The translations under genes were made by a program, and so were the position numbers. A DNA stretch of 64,000 nucleotides from Micromonospora echinaurantiaca (lineage in GTDB: Bacteria; Actinomycetota; Actinomycetes; Mycobacteriales; Micromonosporaceae): contig NZ_LT607750.1 of assembly GCF_900090235.1 (NCBI RefSeq), positions 4,641,001 through 4,705,000 of the forward strand. The letters are read 5' to 3'. A model generated the notes under the pieces. It was not told the DNA's origin. It saw only the letters and a program-made list of their open reading frames with translations, and did not search any database. Positions 56,632 through 64,000 of this stretch are shown one piece after another (within the stretch, counting starts at the first letter, position 1; the number at the start of each line of letters is the position of its first letter).

Positions 56632-57840
56632 ATGAGCGACTGGACTGCCTTCGGACGGGTGGACGCGGACGGCACCGTGTACGTCAAGACCGCCGAGGGT
56701 GAGCGGGTGGTCGGTTCCTGGCAGGCGGGAGCACCGGAGGAGGGGCTGGCGCACTTCGCCCGGCGCTTCGCCGACCTGGTGACGGAGGTGGACCTGACCG
56801 AGGCCCGGCTCAACTCGGGTGCGGCGGACGCGGGCCACTCGCTGACGACGATCCGCCGGCTGCGTGCCTCGCTGGCCGAGGCGCACGTGGTCGGCGACAT
56901 CGACGCGCTCGCCGCGCGGCTCGACAAGCTCGCCACCGTCGCCGAGGAGAAGGCCGGCGAGGCCCGGGCCGCCCGGGACGCCGCCCGTGGCGAGGCGCTG
57001 GCCCGCAAGACGGCCCTGGTCGAGGAGGCCGAGAAGATCGCCGCCGAGTCGACCGGCTGGAAGACCGCCGGGGACCGGCTCAAGGAGATCCTCGACGAGT
57101 GGAAGACCATCCGCGGGGTCGACAAGAAGACCGACGGTGAGCTGTGGAAGCGGTTCGCCGCGGCCCGGGACGGCTTCACCCGCCGGCGCGGCGCCCACTT
57201 CGCTTCCCTCGACGCGCAGCGCAAGCAGGCGCAGTCGGTCAAGGAGGAGCTGGTCACCGAGGCCGAGAAGCTGAAGGACTCCACCGACTGGGCGGCCACC
57301 GCCAACCAGCTCAAGGACCTGATGAACCAGTGGAAGGCCGCGCCGCGCGCCTCGAAGGAGGCCGAGCAGCGGCTCTGGGAACGGTTCCGGGCGGCGCAGG
57401 ACGAGTTCTTCACCCGGCGCAGCGAGGTCTTCTCGGCGCGGGACAACGAGCAGCGGGCCAACCTGGAGCGCAAGCAGGCCCTGCTCGCCGAGGCCGAGGC
57501 CCTGGACGTCGACGGCGACCCCAAGGGTGCCCAGGCCAAGCTGCGGGAGATCCAGGCGCAGTGGCACGAGGCCGGCCGGGTGCCCCGGGAGGCGGCCGCC
57601 GGGCTGGAGCGCCGGCTGCGCGCGGTCGACGAGAAGGTCCGCGAGGTGATGGACTCGGCCTGGCGGCGGACCACCAAGGAGGACAACCCGCTGCTCGCGC
57701 AGATGCGGGCGCAGGTCGCCGAGGCGGAGGAGCGGCTGGCCCGCGCCCAGGCCGCCGGCGACGCCAAGCGGATCCGCGAGGCTGAGCAGGCGCTGGCCTC
57801 GAAGCGGCAGTTCCTCCAGCTCGCCGAGCAGTCCGGCTGA
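56632..57840 (+). CDS. DUF349 domain protein
   Basis: 402 residues, almost wholly helical and charged. Three DUF349 repeats are visible: TGWKTAGDRLKEILDEWKTIRG, TDWAATANQLKDLMNQWKAAPRASKEAEQRLWERFRAAQDEFF, and AKLREIQAQWHEAGRVPREAAAGLERRLRAVD; probably a long coiled-coil. Function unknown; related to the actinobacterial DUF349 protein encoded near miaB. ATG 56632 is supported by the conserved MSDWTAFGRVDADGTVYVKT start. A terminator follows. Confidence 0.88.
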   Translation: MSDWTAFGRVDADGTVYVKTAEGERVVGSWQAGAPEEGLAHFARRFADLVTEVDLTEARLNSGAADAGHSLTTIRRLRASLAEAHVVGDIDALAARLDKLATVAEEKAGEARAARDAARGEALARKTALVEEAEKIAAESTGWKTAGDRLKEILDEWKTIRGVDKKTDGELWKRFAAARDGFTRRRGAHFASLDAQRKQAQSVKEELVTEAEKLKDSTDWAATANQLKDLMNQWKAAPRASKEAEQRLWERFRAAQDEFFTRRSEVFSARDNEQRANLERKQALLAEAEALDVDGDPKGAQAKLREIQAQWHEAGRVPREAAAGLERRLRAVDEKVREVMDSAWRRTTKEDNPLLAQMRAQVAEAEERLARAQAAGDAKRIREAEQALASKRQFLQLAEQSG

Positions 57841-57853
57841 ATCCGAACGGCCA

Positions 57854-57889
57854 CCGGAGCGCCGGTCCCGCACGGGACCGGCGCTCCGG
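57854..57889 (+). terminator. terminator after the DUF349 gene
   Basis: Perfect 16-bp stem (57854-57869 with 57874-57889; arm CCGGAGCGCCGGTCCC), GCAC loop, 13 bp after the stop. Confidence 0.85.
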
Positions 57890-57953
57890 CGCATCCGGGA
57901 CCCACCGGGCGCCCGACGACTACCTGCGGGCCGTCCCGCCGGCGCCGGGCCAG

Positions 57954-58026
57954 GATCGCGCTACAACAGGGATCGAGTGGCCTCGACGTGCGGTCGAGGG
58001 CAATCGATCCAGGTTGCAGCGCGATC
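57954..58026. repeat. 34-bp-arm inverted repeat between DUF349 and miaB
   Basis: Left arm 57954-57987 and right arm 57993-58026 pair at 29 of 34 positions around a 5-nt loop (GTGCG). The outer ends are GATCGCGCT and AGCGCGATC. It is longer than a terminator needs to be and lies between two converging genes; the unusual GATCGA/TCGATC segments suggest a dispersed palindromic element. Confidence 0.7.
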
Positions 58027-58043
58027 TTGCGACCGGGCGAGGG

Positions 58044-59543
58044 TCAGTGCGCGGCGCAGCCCGTGGTCGGCGCGGGCGCCGCGGCCGGCGCGCCGATCGT
58101 GGGCAGCCCCAGCAGCACCCCGGGCGTACGCGGGGAGCGCCCCGCCTCGGCCGCGTCACCGGCGCGGGTACGCCGGTGCGCCAGCGGCTCGCCGTCGGCG
58201 TTGAGGTGGTGCGGGGCGGCGTACGTCACGGTGGTGTGCACGATGTCGCCGGGGCGGATCTGCCCGGCGTACGACCCGGCGTCGAAGTGCACGAGGCGGC
58301 CGTCCCGCGCCCGGCCGGACATCCGCCCGGTGCGCTCGTCCTTGCGCCCCTCGCCGACGGCGACCAGCACCTCGACGGTCTCCCCGACGAGCTTCCGGTT
58401 CTCCGCCCAGGTGATCTCCTCGACACAGGCGATCAGCCGCTCGTACCGCTCCTGGACGACCTGTTTGGGCAGCTGGCCGTCCATCGTCGCGGCCGGGGTG
58501 CCGGGGCGCTTGGAGTACTGGAAGGTGAACGCGGAGGAGAACCGGGCCTCGCGCACCACGTCGAGGGTGCGCTCGAAGTCGGCGTCGGTCTCGCCGGGGA
58601 AGCCGACGATGATGTCGGTGGTGATCGCCGCGTCCGGCATCGCCGCCCGCACCTTGGAGATGATGCCGAGGTAGCGCTCGGCCCGGTACGACCGGCGCAT
58701 CGCCTTCAGCACGTCGTCCGAGCCGGACTGCAACGGCATGTGCAGCGAGTGGCAGACGTTCGGCGTCTCGGCCATCGCGGCGATCACGTCGTCGGTGAAG
58801 TCCTTCGGGTGCGGGCTGGTGAACCGGACCCGCTCCAGCCCCTCGATGTCACCGCAGGCGCGCAGCAGCTTGCCGAAGGCGAGCCGGTCACCGAACTCGA
58901 CGCCGTAGGAGTTGACGTTCTGCCCGAGCAGGGTCACCTCCAGCACGCCCTCGTCGACCAGCGCCCGGACCTCGGAGAGGATGTCGCCGGGGCGGCGGTC
59001 CTTCTCCTTGCCGCGCAGGGCGGGCACGATGCAGAACGTGCAGGTGTTGTTGCAGCCCACCGAGATCGACACCCAGCCGGCGTACGTCGACTCGCGGCGG
59101 GTGGGCAGCGTGGACGGGAAGACGTCGAGGGATTCGAGGATCTCCACCTCGGCGGCGGTGTTGTGCCGGGCCCGCTCCAGCAGCACCGGCAGCGAGCCGA
59201 TGTTGTGCGTGCCGAAGACCACGTCCACCCAGGGCGCCTTGCGGACGATGTCGCCGCGGTCCTTCTGGGCCAGGCAGCCGCCGACGGCGATCTGCATGCC
59301 GGGGTGCTTGTCCTTCACGGGGCGCAGATGACCGAGGTTGCCGTAGAGCCGGTTGTCGGCGTTCTCCCGCACCGCGCAGGTGTTGAAGACCACCACGTCC
59401 GGGTGCTCGTCGGCCTCGGCGGCGCGCACGTAGCCCGCCTGCTCCAGCAGCCCGGAAATGCGCTCGGAGTCGTGCACGTTCATTTGGCAGCCGTACGTGC
59501 GCACCTGGTAGGTGCGCGGGCTGCTCGCCGCTGCGGTAGTCAT
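58044..59543 (-). CDS. miaB: tRNA-2-methylthio-N6-dimethylallyladenosine synthase
   Basis: 499 residues. Radical-SAM methylthiotransferase that adds the methylthio group to i6A37, after MiaA. N-terminal auxiliary-cluster cysteines in [16 protein letters not shown] and VGGCLAQ; radical-[11 protein letters not shown] in [23 protein letters not shown]-terminal TRAM domain ([17 protein letters not shown] ... [11 protein letters not shown]). A ~45-residue Pro/Ala/Thr tail after TRAM is extra. ATG 59543 is chosen by the [18 protein letters not shown] start. Confidence 0.95.
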   Translation of the reverse strand: MTTAAASSPRTYQVRTYGCQMNVHDSERISGLLEQAGYVRAAEADEHPDVVVFNTCAVRENADNRLYGNLGHLRPVKDKHPGMQIAVGGCLAQKDRGDIVRKAPWVDVVFGTHNIGSLPVLLERARHNTAAEVEILESLDVFPSTLPTRRESTYAGWVSISVGCNNTCTFCIVPALRGKEKDRRPGDILSEVRALVDEGVLEVTLLGQNVNSYGVEFGDRLAFGKLLRACGDIEGLERVRFTSPHPKDFTDDVIAAMAETPNVCHSLHMPLQSGSDDVLKAMRRSYRAERYLGIISKVRAAMPDAAITTDIIVGFPGETDADFERTLDVVREARFSSAFTFQYSKRPGTPAATMDGQLPKQVVQERYERLIACVEEITWAENRKLVGETVEVLVAVGEGRKDERTGRMSGRARDGRLVHFDAGSYAGQIRPGDIVHTTVTYAAPHHLNADGEPLAHRRTRAGDAAEAGRSPRTPGVLLGLPTIGAPAAAPAPTTGCAAH

Positions 59544-59595
59544 GACCCGGACAGCGTATCCGGGCCGGGAAGACCGAACCGAACGAGGAGGAGCC

Positions 59596-59826
59596 GTGTG
59601 CCGGAGCATCAAGACCCTGCGTGAGCCGTACGTCGCCGAGGTGACCCCGGCCGACGTCGACGCCGCGGCGTTGCAGTACGTCCGGAAGATCTCCGGGTTC
59701 CGCAAGCCGGCCGCGCACAACGCGGCCGCCTTCGACGCGGCGGTGACCGCCGTGGCGGCGGCCACCCGGACCCTGCTGGAGCAGTTGGAGGTCCGGGGCG
59801 GGCGGTCCACCGGCCCGACCCGCTGA
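59596..59826 (+). CDS. DUF2277 family protein
   Basis: 76 residues beginning with [44 protein letters not shown], the DUF2277 signature. Small cytosolic protein of unknown function common in actinobacteria. GAGGAGGAG gives a strong ribosome binding site. Divergent from miaB with 52 bp between starts. Confidence 0.9.
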   Translation: MCRSIKTLREPYVAEVTPADVDAAALQYVRKISGFRKPAAHNAAAFDAAVTAVAAATRTLLEQLEVRGGRSTGPTR

Positions 59827-59869
59827 CCCGGGCGCGCGATCGGCCGCCCGCCGGTGGAGCGGCGGGCGG

Positions 59870-60349
59870 TCAGGCCGCGGCGAGCGCGGGCAGCACCGAG
59901 TCGGGCGCCCACCGCGAGCGGTGGCACTGGGACCAGCCCCGACAGCCGGCGTTGGCCTCGGTGCAGAGCCGCTGGTCGCCGAGGACCTCGCCGTCGTCGG
60001 TCTCCCGGACGGTGAAGTGCACCGGCCGGATCGTGCCGTCCGGCGCGACGAGCAGGTGCCGGCTGGCGTCGAGGGTGTCGTCGCGCAGCAGGCAGTTGCG
60101 GTCCAGCAGCCGCGCCAGGGCGGCGATGCTGGCGTGCTCGGGAAGCCGGTCCGGAACCCCGTAGCAGTCCACGATCGTGCCGAACTCGCCCGGCGCCTCC
60201 CAGACGTCGCAGATCACCGCGTACGTCGGCAGACGGGTCGGGTCGGCCACCGCCAGGGGCATCACCACCCGGCCGAGCGCCTCGGCCAGTGCCGGGTAGA
60301 CCTGCACCGGCGCCGCCCGGTCGATTCTCCAGTTCCACAGCTCGGTCAT
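59870..60349 (-). CDS. hypothetical protein
   Basis: 159 residues, no family recognised. It begins [41 protein letters not shown] and contains [54 protein letters not shown]. Six cysteines, several near the end ([15 protein letters not shown]), could bind metal. It reads as a compact alpha/beta protein. ATG 60349 follows GGAGGCGG. The stretch upstream (60350-60569) has no gene but contains a near-palindrome. Confidence 0.6.
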   Translation of the reverse strand: MTELWNWRIDRAAPVQVYPALAEALGRVVMPLAVADPTRLPTYAVICDVWEAPGEFGTIVDCYGVPDRLPEHASIAALARLLDRNCLLRDDTLDASRHLLVAPDGTIRPVHFTVRETDDGEVLGDQRLCTEANAGCRGWSQCHRSRWAPDSVLPALAAA

Positions 60350-60458
60350 GCCGCCTCCTCGCTGTGCTCGTCCCACCGGCCTCCGGATCGGGCCTTACTG
60401 ACGATGGTGGGGTGCATTTGACCTCAGCCGGGGGCAAGTTACCGGTCTGTGACCATTC

Positions 60459-60475
60459 CGGGCAAAATTTACCCG
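60459..60475. promoter_or_regulatory. near-palindromic AT-rich element
   Basis: CGGGCAAAATTTACCCG is a 17-bp near-palindrome (CGGG and CCCG arms round AAAATTT). It lies 110 bp upstream of the hypothetical gene that starts at 60349 and looks like a repressor site. A related GGGGGCAAGTTACCGG occurs at 60430-60445. Confidence 0.35.
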
Positions 60476-60569
60476 AGCCGCGTTGCTCCGAGTAGCCGGA
60501 AGATGACAGTTTATCGGGTATGGTGCCCCGCCCGGCGCCACCCCGCGTCGCGTTTCCGACCCGTGCCGC

Positions 60570-61559
60570 TCACCCGACGACCAGCAGATGCTCGCCCCGC
60601 GGACGCAGTTCGCCGACCACGGTGGCGCCCGGGAGTTCGCCGGCCACCAGCAGCCCGCCGGAGGTCTGCGCGTCGGCCAGCAGCAGCCGGTCGTCCTCGC
60701 CGACCCGGCCGAAGTCCGTCCACGGGGTCACCCAGTCCAGGTTGCGCCGACTGCCGCCGCTGACGTACCCGTCCCGGACCGCCTCCCGGGCGCCGGGCAG
60801 GTAGGGCACCCGGGCCGCGTCCAGGGCGACCGTGAGCCCGCTCGCCCGGGCCAGCTTGGCGGCGTGGCCGAGCAGCCCGAAGCCGGTCACGTCGGTGCCG
60901 CAGCGCACGCCGGCGGCCACCGCCGCCCGGGCCGCGTCCCGGTTCAGCGTGGTCATCGCCGCCACCGCCTCCGGAAAGCGCTCCCCGGTGTGCTTGTGCC
61001 GGGTGTTGAGCACCCCGACGCCGAGCGGCTTGGTCAGCGACAGCGGCAGCCCGACCTGGCCGGCGTCCAGGGTGATCAGCTCGTCCGGCCGGACCACCCC
61101 GGTGACGGCCAGCCCGTACTTGGGGCCGTCGTCGTCCACGCTGTGCCCGCCGGCGAGGTGGCAGCCGGCGTCGCGGGCCACGTCCCGGCCGCCACGCAGC
61201 ACCTCCCGGGCCAGCTCCAGCGGCAGCACGTCGCGCGGCCAGCAGAGCAGGTTCAGCGCCACCAGCGGGGTGCCGCCCATCGCGTACACGTCGGAGAGGG
61301 CGTTGGTCGCGGCGATCCGGCCCCAGTCGTACGCGTCGTCGACCACCGGGGTGAAGAAGTCGGCGGTGCTCACCAGGCCGGTGCGCTCGTCCAGCCGGAC
61401 CACCGCGGCGTCGTCGCCGTGGTCCAGGCCGACGAGCAGCTCGGCCGTGCCGGCGGCCGGGCCGAGGCCGGCGACCATCGCCTCCAGTTCGCCGGGCGGG
61501 ATCTTGCAGGCACAACCGCCGCCACGGGCGTACCGGGTCAGCCGTACCGGTTCGGTCAT
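60570..61559 (-). CDS. selD: selenide, water dikinase (selenophosphate synthase)
   Basis: 329 residues. Makes monoselenophosphate from selenide and ATP, the Se donor for selenocysteine tRNA and 2-selenouridine. Active-site GGGCACK (Cys16, Cys18, Lys19) is intact and uses Cys, not Sec. Other motifs: STADFFTPVVDDAYDWGRIAATNALSDVYAMGG, GGHSVDDDGPKYGLAVTG, CGTDVTGFGLLGHA. No selA, selB, selC or selU was found in this window. ATG 61559 is the start. It is divergent from gluA with 202 bp between. Confidence 0.93.
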   Translation of the reverse strand: MTEPVRLTRYARGGGCACKIPPGELEAMVAGLGPAAGTAELLVGLDHGDDAAVVRLDERTGLVSTADFFTPVVDDAYDWGRIAATNALSDVYAMGGTPLVALNLLCWPRDVLPLELAREVLRGGRDVARDAGCHLAGGHSVDDDGPKYGLAVTGVVRPDELITLDAGQVGLPLSLTKPLGVGVLNTRHKHTGERFPEAVAAMTTLNRDAARAAVAAGVRCGTDVTGFGLLGHAAKLARASGLTVALDAARVPYLPGAREAVRDGYVSGGSRRNLDWVTPWTDFGRVGEDDRLLLADAQTSGGLLVAGELPGATVVGELRPRGEHLLVVG

Positions 61560-61674
61560 CCACACATGATCTCCTCGACCCGCCCAGGTCGCCACGAGGC
61601 GCACCAGGACGGTGGTCGAATTCGGACTTCGCGCCGTGATCACGAATGGTGTTACCGCTCCGTGACCAACTGAG

Positions 61675-61705
61675 TTGCATTCCGCCACATCCCCCCGCCT
61701 ACAGT
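61675..61705 (+). promoter_or_regulatory. candidate promoter of the gluABC operon
   Basis: TTGCAT (61675-61680) and TACAGT (61700-61705) are 19 bp apart. The -10 fits TANNNT, the spacing is long. It would give a leader of about 50 nt before gluA. Confidence 0.4.
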
Positions 61706-61761
61706 TGCCCAACCGGGGGTCATCCGACCCCGCTGGGGCGACGACAGGGACGGTGGACGAC

Positions 61762-62508
61762 GTGACGACGGGCGAACCGCTCATCGTGCTGGACTCGGTC
61801 AACAAGTGGTTCGGGCCGCTGCACGTGCTGGACGACGTCTCACTCTCGGTCGGCAAGGGCGAGGTGGTCGTGGTGATCGGCCCGTCCGGCTCCGGCAAGT
61901 CGACGCTCTGCCGCACGATCAACCGGCTGGAGCCGATCAACTCCGGCACCATCACCTTCGACGGGCAGCCGCTGCCGGCCGAGGGCAAGGCGCTGGCGAA
62001 GCTGCGCAGCGAGGTCGGCATGGTCTTCCAGTCGTTCAACCTCTTCGCGCACAAGACCATCCTGGAGAACGTCACCCTCGGTCCGGTCAAGGTGCGCAAG
62101 GAGAAGCCCGCGGCGGCCCGCGAGCGTGCCCTCGCCCTGCTCGACCGGGTCGGCATCGCCAACCAGGCCGACAAGTTCCCGGCCCAGCTCTCCGGTGGTC
62201 AGCAGCAGCGGGCGGCGATCGCCCGCGCGCTGGCCATGCAGCCCAAGGCGATGCTCTTCGACGAGCCCACCAGCGCGCTCGACCCGGAGATGGTCGGTGA
62301 GGTGCTGGAGGTGATGACCTCGCTGGCCCGCGACGGCATGACCATGGTCGTCGTCACCCACGAGATGGGCTTCGCCCGGCACGCCGCCAACCGGGTCATC
62401 TTCATGGCCGACGGCCAACTGGTCGAGGACGCTCCCCCGGCCGAGTTCTTCGGCAACCCGCGCAGCGAGCGGGCCAAGGACTTCCTCTCCAAGATCCTCA
62501 CGCACTAG
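61762..62508 (+). CDS. gluA: amino acid (glutamate-type) ABC transporter ATP-binding protein
   Basis: 248 residues. Walker [11 protein letters not shown]-loop VFQSFNLF, signature [10 protein letters not shown], Walker [17 protein letters not shown]-loop VVTHEM. Sequence and gene order (ATPase, lipoprotein, permease) match the actinobacterial GluABCD glutamate importer; the exact substrate could also be glutamine or aspartate. GTG 61762 is the likely start, GTG 61753 is an in-frame alternative. Confidence 0.92.
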   Translation: MTTGEPLIVLDSVNKWFGPLHVLDDVSLSVGKGEVVVVIGPSGSGKSTLCRTINRLEPINSGTITFDGQPLPAEGKALAKLRSEVGMVFQSFNLFAHKTILENVTLGPVKVRKEKPAAARERALALLDRVGIANQADKFPAQLSGGQQQRAAIARALAMQPKAMLFDEPTSALDPEMVGEVLEVMTSLARDGMTMVVVTHEMGFARHAANRVIFMADGQLVEDAPPAEFFGNPRSERAKDFLSKILTH

Positions 62509-62565
62509 GCGTCCGTACCTGGAGCGCGCCGTCCCCCGGCGGCTTCGTCGAAGAAGGAGAAGAGT

Positions 62566-63444
62566 ATGCGTATGAAGCGCGTAGCGGCGCTCGCCGCGGC
62601 CGCCACCCTGGCGCTCGGCATGGCCGCCTGCGGTGGCGACGACGGCGGCGAGGGCACCGGCGCCGGCAGCAAGTCGTTCGCCGCCGGCACCACGATGGAG
62701 CGGCTGAACAAGGCCCAGTCCATCAAGATCGGCACCAAGTTCGACCAGCCCGGCTTCGGCCTCAAGGGTCTGTCGGGCAAGCCGGAGGGCTTCGACGTCG
62801 AGGTCGCGAAGATCATCGTCAAGGAGCTGGGCATCCCCGAGGACAAGATCGAGTGGGTGGAGGCCCCCTCGAAGGTCCGCGAGGACGTGATCGTCAACGG
62901 CACCGTCGACCTGGTCGCGGCGACCTACACGATCAACGACAAGCGCAAGGAGCGCGTCGCCTTCGCCGGGCCGTACTACGAGGCCGGCCAGAACATCCTG
63001 GTGAAGAAGGACGACACCACCATCACCGGGCCGGACTCCTTCAAGGACGGCACCAAGAAGGTCTGCTCGGTCACCGGCTCCACCCCGGCCGAGGAGATCA
63101 AGAAGTACGTCAAGGACGTCGCCACCCAGCTGGTGCTCTTCGACACGTACGACAAGTGCAAGGACGCCCTCAAGGGCGGCCAGGTGGACGCGGTGACCAC
63201 GGACAACGTGATCCTGCTCGGCTACATCGCCAAGGACGAGGCGTCGTTCAAGCTGGCCGGTGACAACTTCACCAAGGAGCCGTACGGCATCGGGGTGAAG
63301 AAGGAGGACACCGAGTTCCGCAACTTCATCAACGACACGCTGGAGAAGGCGTTCGCCGACGGCAGCTGGAAGAAGGCCTGGGACGACACCGCCGGCAAGT
63401 TCGGCGCGGAGCTCGGCAGCGCCCCGACCGTCAACCGCTACTGA
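62566..63444 (+). CDS. gluB: glutamate-type ABC transporter substrate-binding lipoprotein
   Basis: 292 residues. Lipobox LGMAAC (Cys22), a Gly/Asp linker, and a periplasmic-binding-protein type 3 domain (IKIGTKFDQPGFGLKGLSGKPEGFDVEVAKIIVKELG, the amino-acid SBP start; later DLVAATYTINDKRKERVAFAGPYYEAGQNILVKK). Anchored to the outer face of the membrane, hands substrate to the GluC/GluD permeases. GAAGGAGAAG precedes ATG 62566. Confidence 0.93.
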   Translation: MRMKRVAALAAAATLALGMAACGGDDGGEGTGAGSKSFAAGTTMERLNKAQSIKIGTKFDQPGFGLKGLSGKPEGFDVEVAKIIVKELGIPEDKIEWVEAPSKVREDVIVNGTVDLVAATYTINDKRKERVAFAGPYYEAGQNILVKKDDTTITGPDSFKDGTKKVCSVTGSTPAEEIKKYVKDVATQLVLFDTYDKCKDALKGGQVDAVTTDNVILLGYIAKDEASFKLAGDNFTKEPYGIGVKKEDTEFRNFINDTLEKAFADGSWKKAWDDTAGKFGAELGSAPTVNRY

Positions 63445-63486
63445 TCTGATTCCGTCGATCTGGAGGGTGGGAAGGAAAACCGGCCC

Positions 63487-64000
63487 GTGAGTGTGCTCAT
63501 CGACAAGTTCGACGTCTTCGCGGGTGGTTTCTGGCTCACCCTCCAGATCTGCGTACTCGCCGCGATCGGCGCCCTGATCCTGGGCGCCGTCGTGGCGGTA
63601 CTCCGGATCTCGCCGGTCCCGCCGCTGCGGGCGGTCGGCACCGGCTACGTGAACGTCTTCCGGAACATGCCACTGACCGTGGTGATGTTCTTCGCCGCCT
63701 TCGGCCTGCCGGCGCTCGGCTCCAACGCGGACTTCCTCCGCATCCCCGGGCTGGACGCCATCTTCACCCGGCTCGGCACCGACCTGCCGTACTTCCGCTT
63801 CGCGCTGATCGCGCTGGTGCTCTACACCGCCGCGTTCGTCTGCGAGGCGCTGCGCTCGGGGGTCAACGCGGTGCCGGCCGGGCAGGCCGAGGCCGCCCGG
63901 TCGCTGGGGCTGACCTTCGGCCAGAACCTGCGGTACGTGGTGCTGCCGCAGTCCTGGAAGGCCTCCGTGGTGCCGCTCGGTTCGGTGATCATCGCGATGA
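63487..64000 (+). CDS. gluC: glutamate-type ABC transporter permease (partial, cut by window end)
   Basis: The frame opens with GTG 63487 and is still open at 64000 (171 codons). It reads VLIDKFDVFAGGFWLTLQI, three membrane helices (ICVLAAIGALILGAVVAV ... MPLTVVMFFAAFGLPAL ... FALIALVLYTAAFVCEALRSG), and the start of the EAA loop (GQAEAARSLGLTFGQNLRYVVLPQSWK). This is the first permease of the operon. Because it has no stop in the window it is easy to overlook. A second permease gene, gluD, is expected beyond the end. Confidence 0.9.
   Translation, partial: MSVLIDKFDVFAGGFWLTLQICVLAAIGALILGAVVAVLRISPVPPLRAVGTGYVNVFRNMPLTVVMFFAAFGLPALGSNADFLRIPGLDAIFTRLGTDLPYFRFALIALVLYTAAFVCEALRSGVNAVPAGQAEAARSLGLTFGQNLRYVVLPQSWKASVVPLGSVIIAM

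Overview
The window is high-GC actinobacterial chromosome, most likely Micromonospora or a close relative in Micromonosporaceae. The grounds are very strong G/C third-position bias, many GTG starts, a HrdB-type sigma factor with a Lys/Ala/Pro-rich N-terminal extension, a close IdeR homologue, B12-dependent NrdJ with NrdR, and a typical actinobacterial set of small conserved families (DUF3159, DUF3710, DUF3093, DUF4193, DUF3039, DUF3099, DUF5522, DUF2277, DUF2332, DUF349). I saw no tRNA, rRNA, CRISPR array, transposase, integrase or phage gene. Coding density is high and many neighbours overlap by 4 bp (GTGA or ATGA).

Layout. 1-4621: the end of a TrkA-type K+ channel regulator, then the dut neighbourhood (DUF3159, OB-fold, DUF3710, dUTPase, DUF3093), a membrane protein and DUF4193. 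5041-9358: LytR_C protein, inositol monophosphatase, principal sigma factor hrdB, DUF7455. 9359-16552: DEAD/DEAH helicase, TRIC/UPF0126 channel, pseudouridine breakdown pair psuG-psuK, a BrnT/BrnA-like toxin-antitoxin pair, LtrA. 16606-25560: HhH-GPD glycosylase, two secreted subtilisins, a HemK-like methyltransferase, dtd, and a TrmB/LuxR-type regulator after the large subtilisin. 25626-29038: Spo0M, a second group-2 sigma factor sharing a nearly identical 195-nt block with hrdB, and an ArsR-SRPBCC-VOC operon with a visible operator. 29043-35472: protein acetyltransferase/acyl-CoA ligase with the AcuC deacetylase, a sulfurtransferase, ideR with a duplicated 5' end, a lipoprotein and DUF5522.

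35494-39855 is the most accessory-looking stretch: a 4x27-bp tandem repeat behind ansA, then a four-gene module (secreted M15-like peptidase with a propeller, two tiny coupled genes, a divergent TrmB/LuxR-type regulator) bracketed by imperfect ~90-bp direct repeats. 39880-43745 holds an MFS transporter, an alpha/beta hydrolase with membrane segments and DUF2332. 44001-59826 is a DNA/RNA-metabolism block: nrdJ, nrdR with paired NrdR boxes, lexA with an SOS box and a possible coupled leader ORF, a Gly/Tyr-repeat membrane protein, hflX, malic enzyme, dapF, miaA, a dioxygenase-like protein, DUF349, miaB and DUF2277. 59870-64000: an unrecognised protein, selD, and the start of a glutamate-type ABC importer (gluABC, last gene cut by the window end).

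Working together: nrdR-nrdJ and dut control dNTP supply next to the SOS repressor lexA; miaA and miaB act in sequence on tRNA A37; psuG-psuK salvage pseudouridine; the acetyltransferase and AcuC look like opposite arms of reversible protein acylation; hrdB and its paralogue probably read similar promoters. No single unknown system stands out beyond doubt. The best candidates are the repeat-flanked secreted-peptidase module, the duplicated ideR start with its 18-residue leader, and the lexA-coupled leader ORF.
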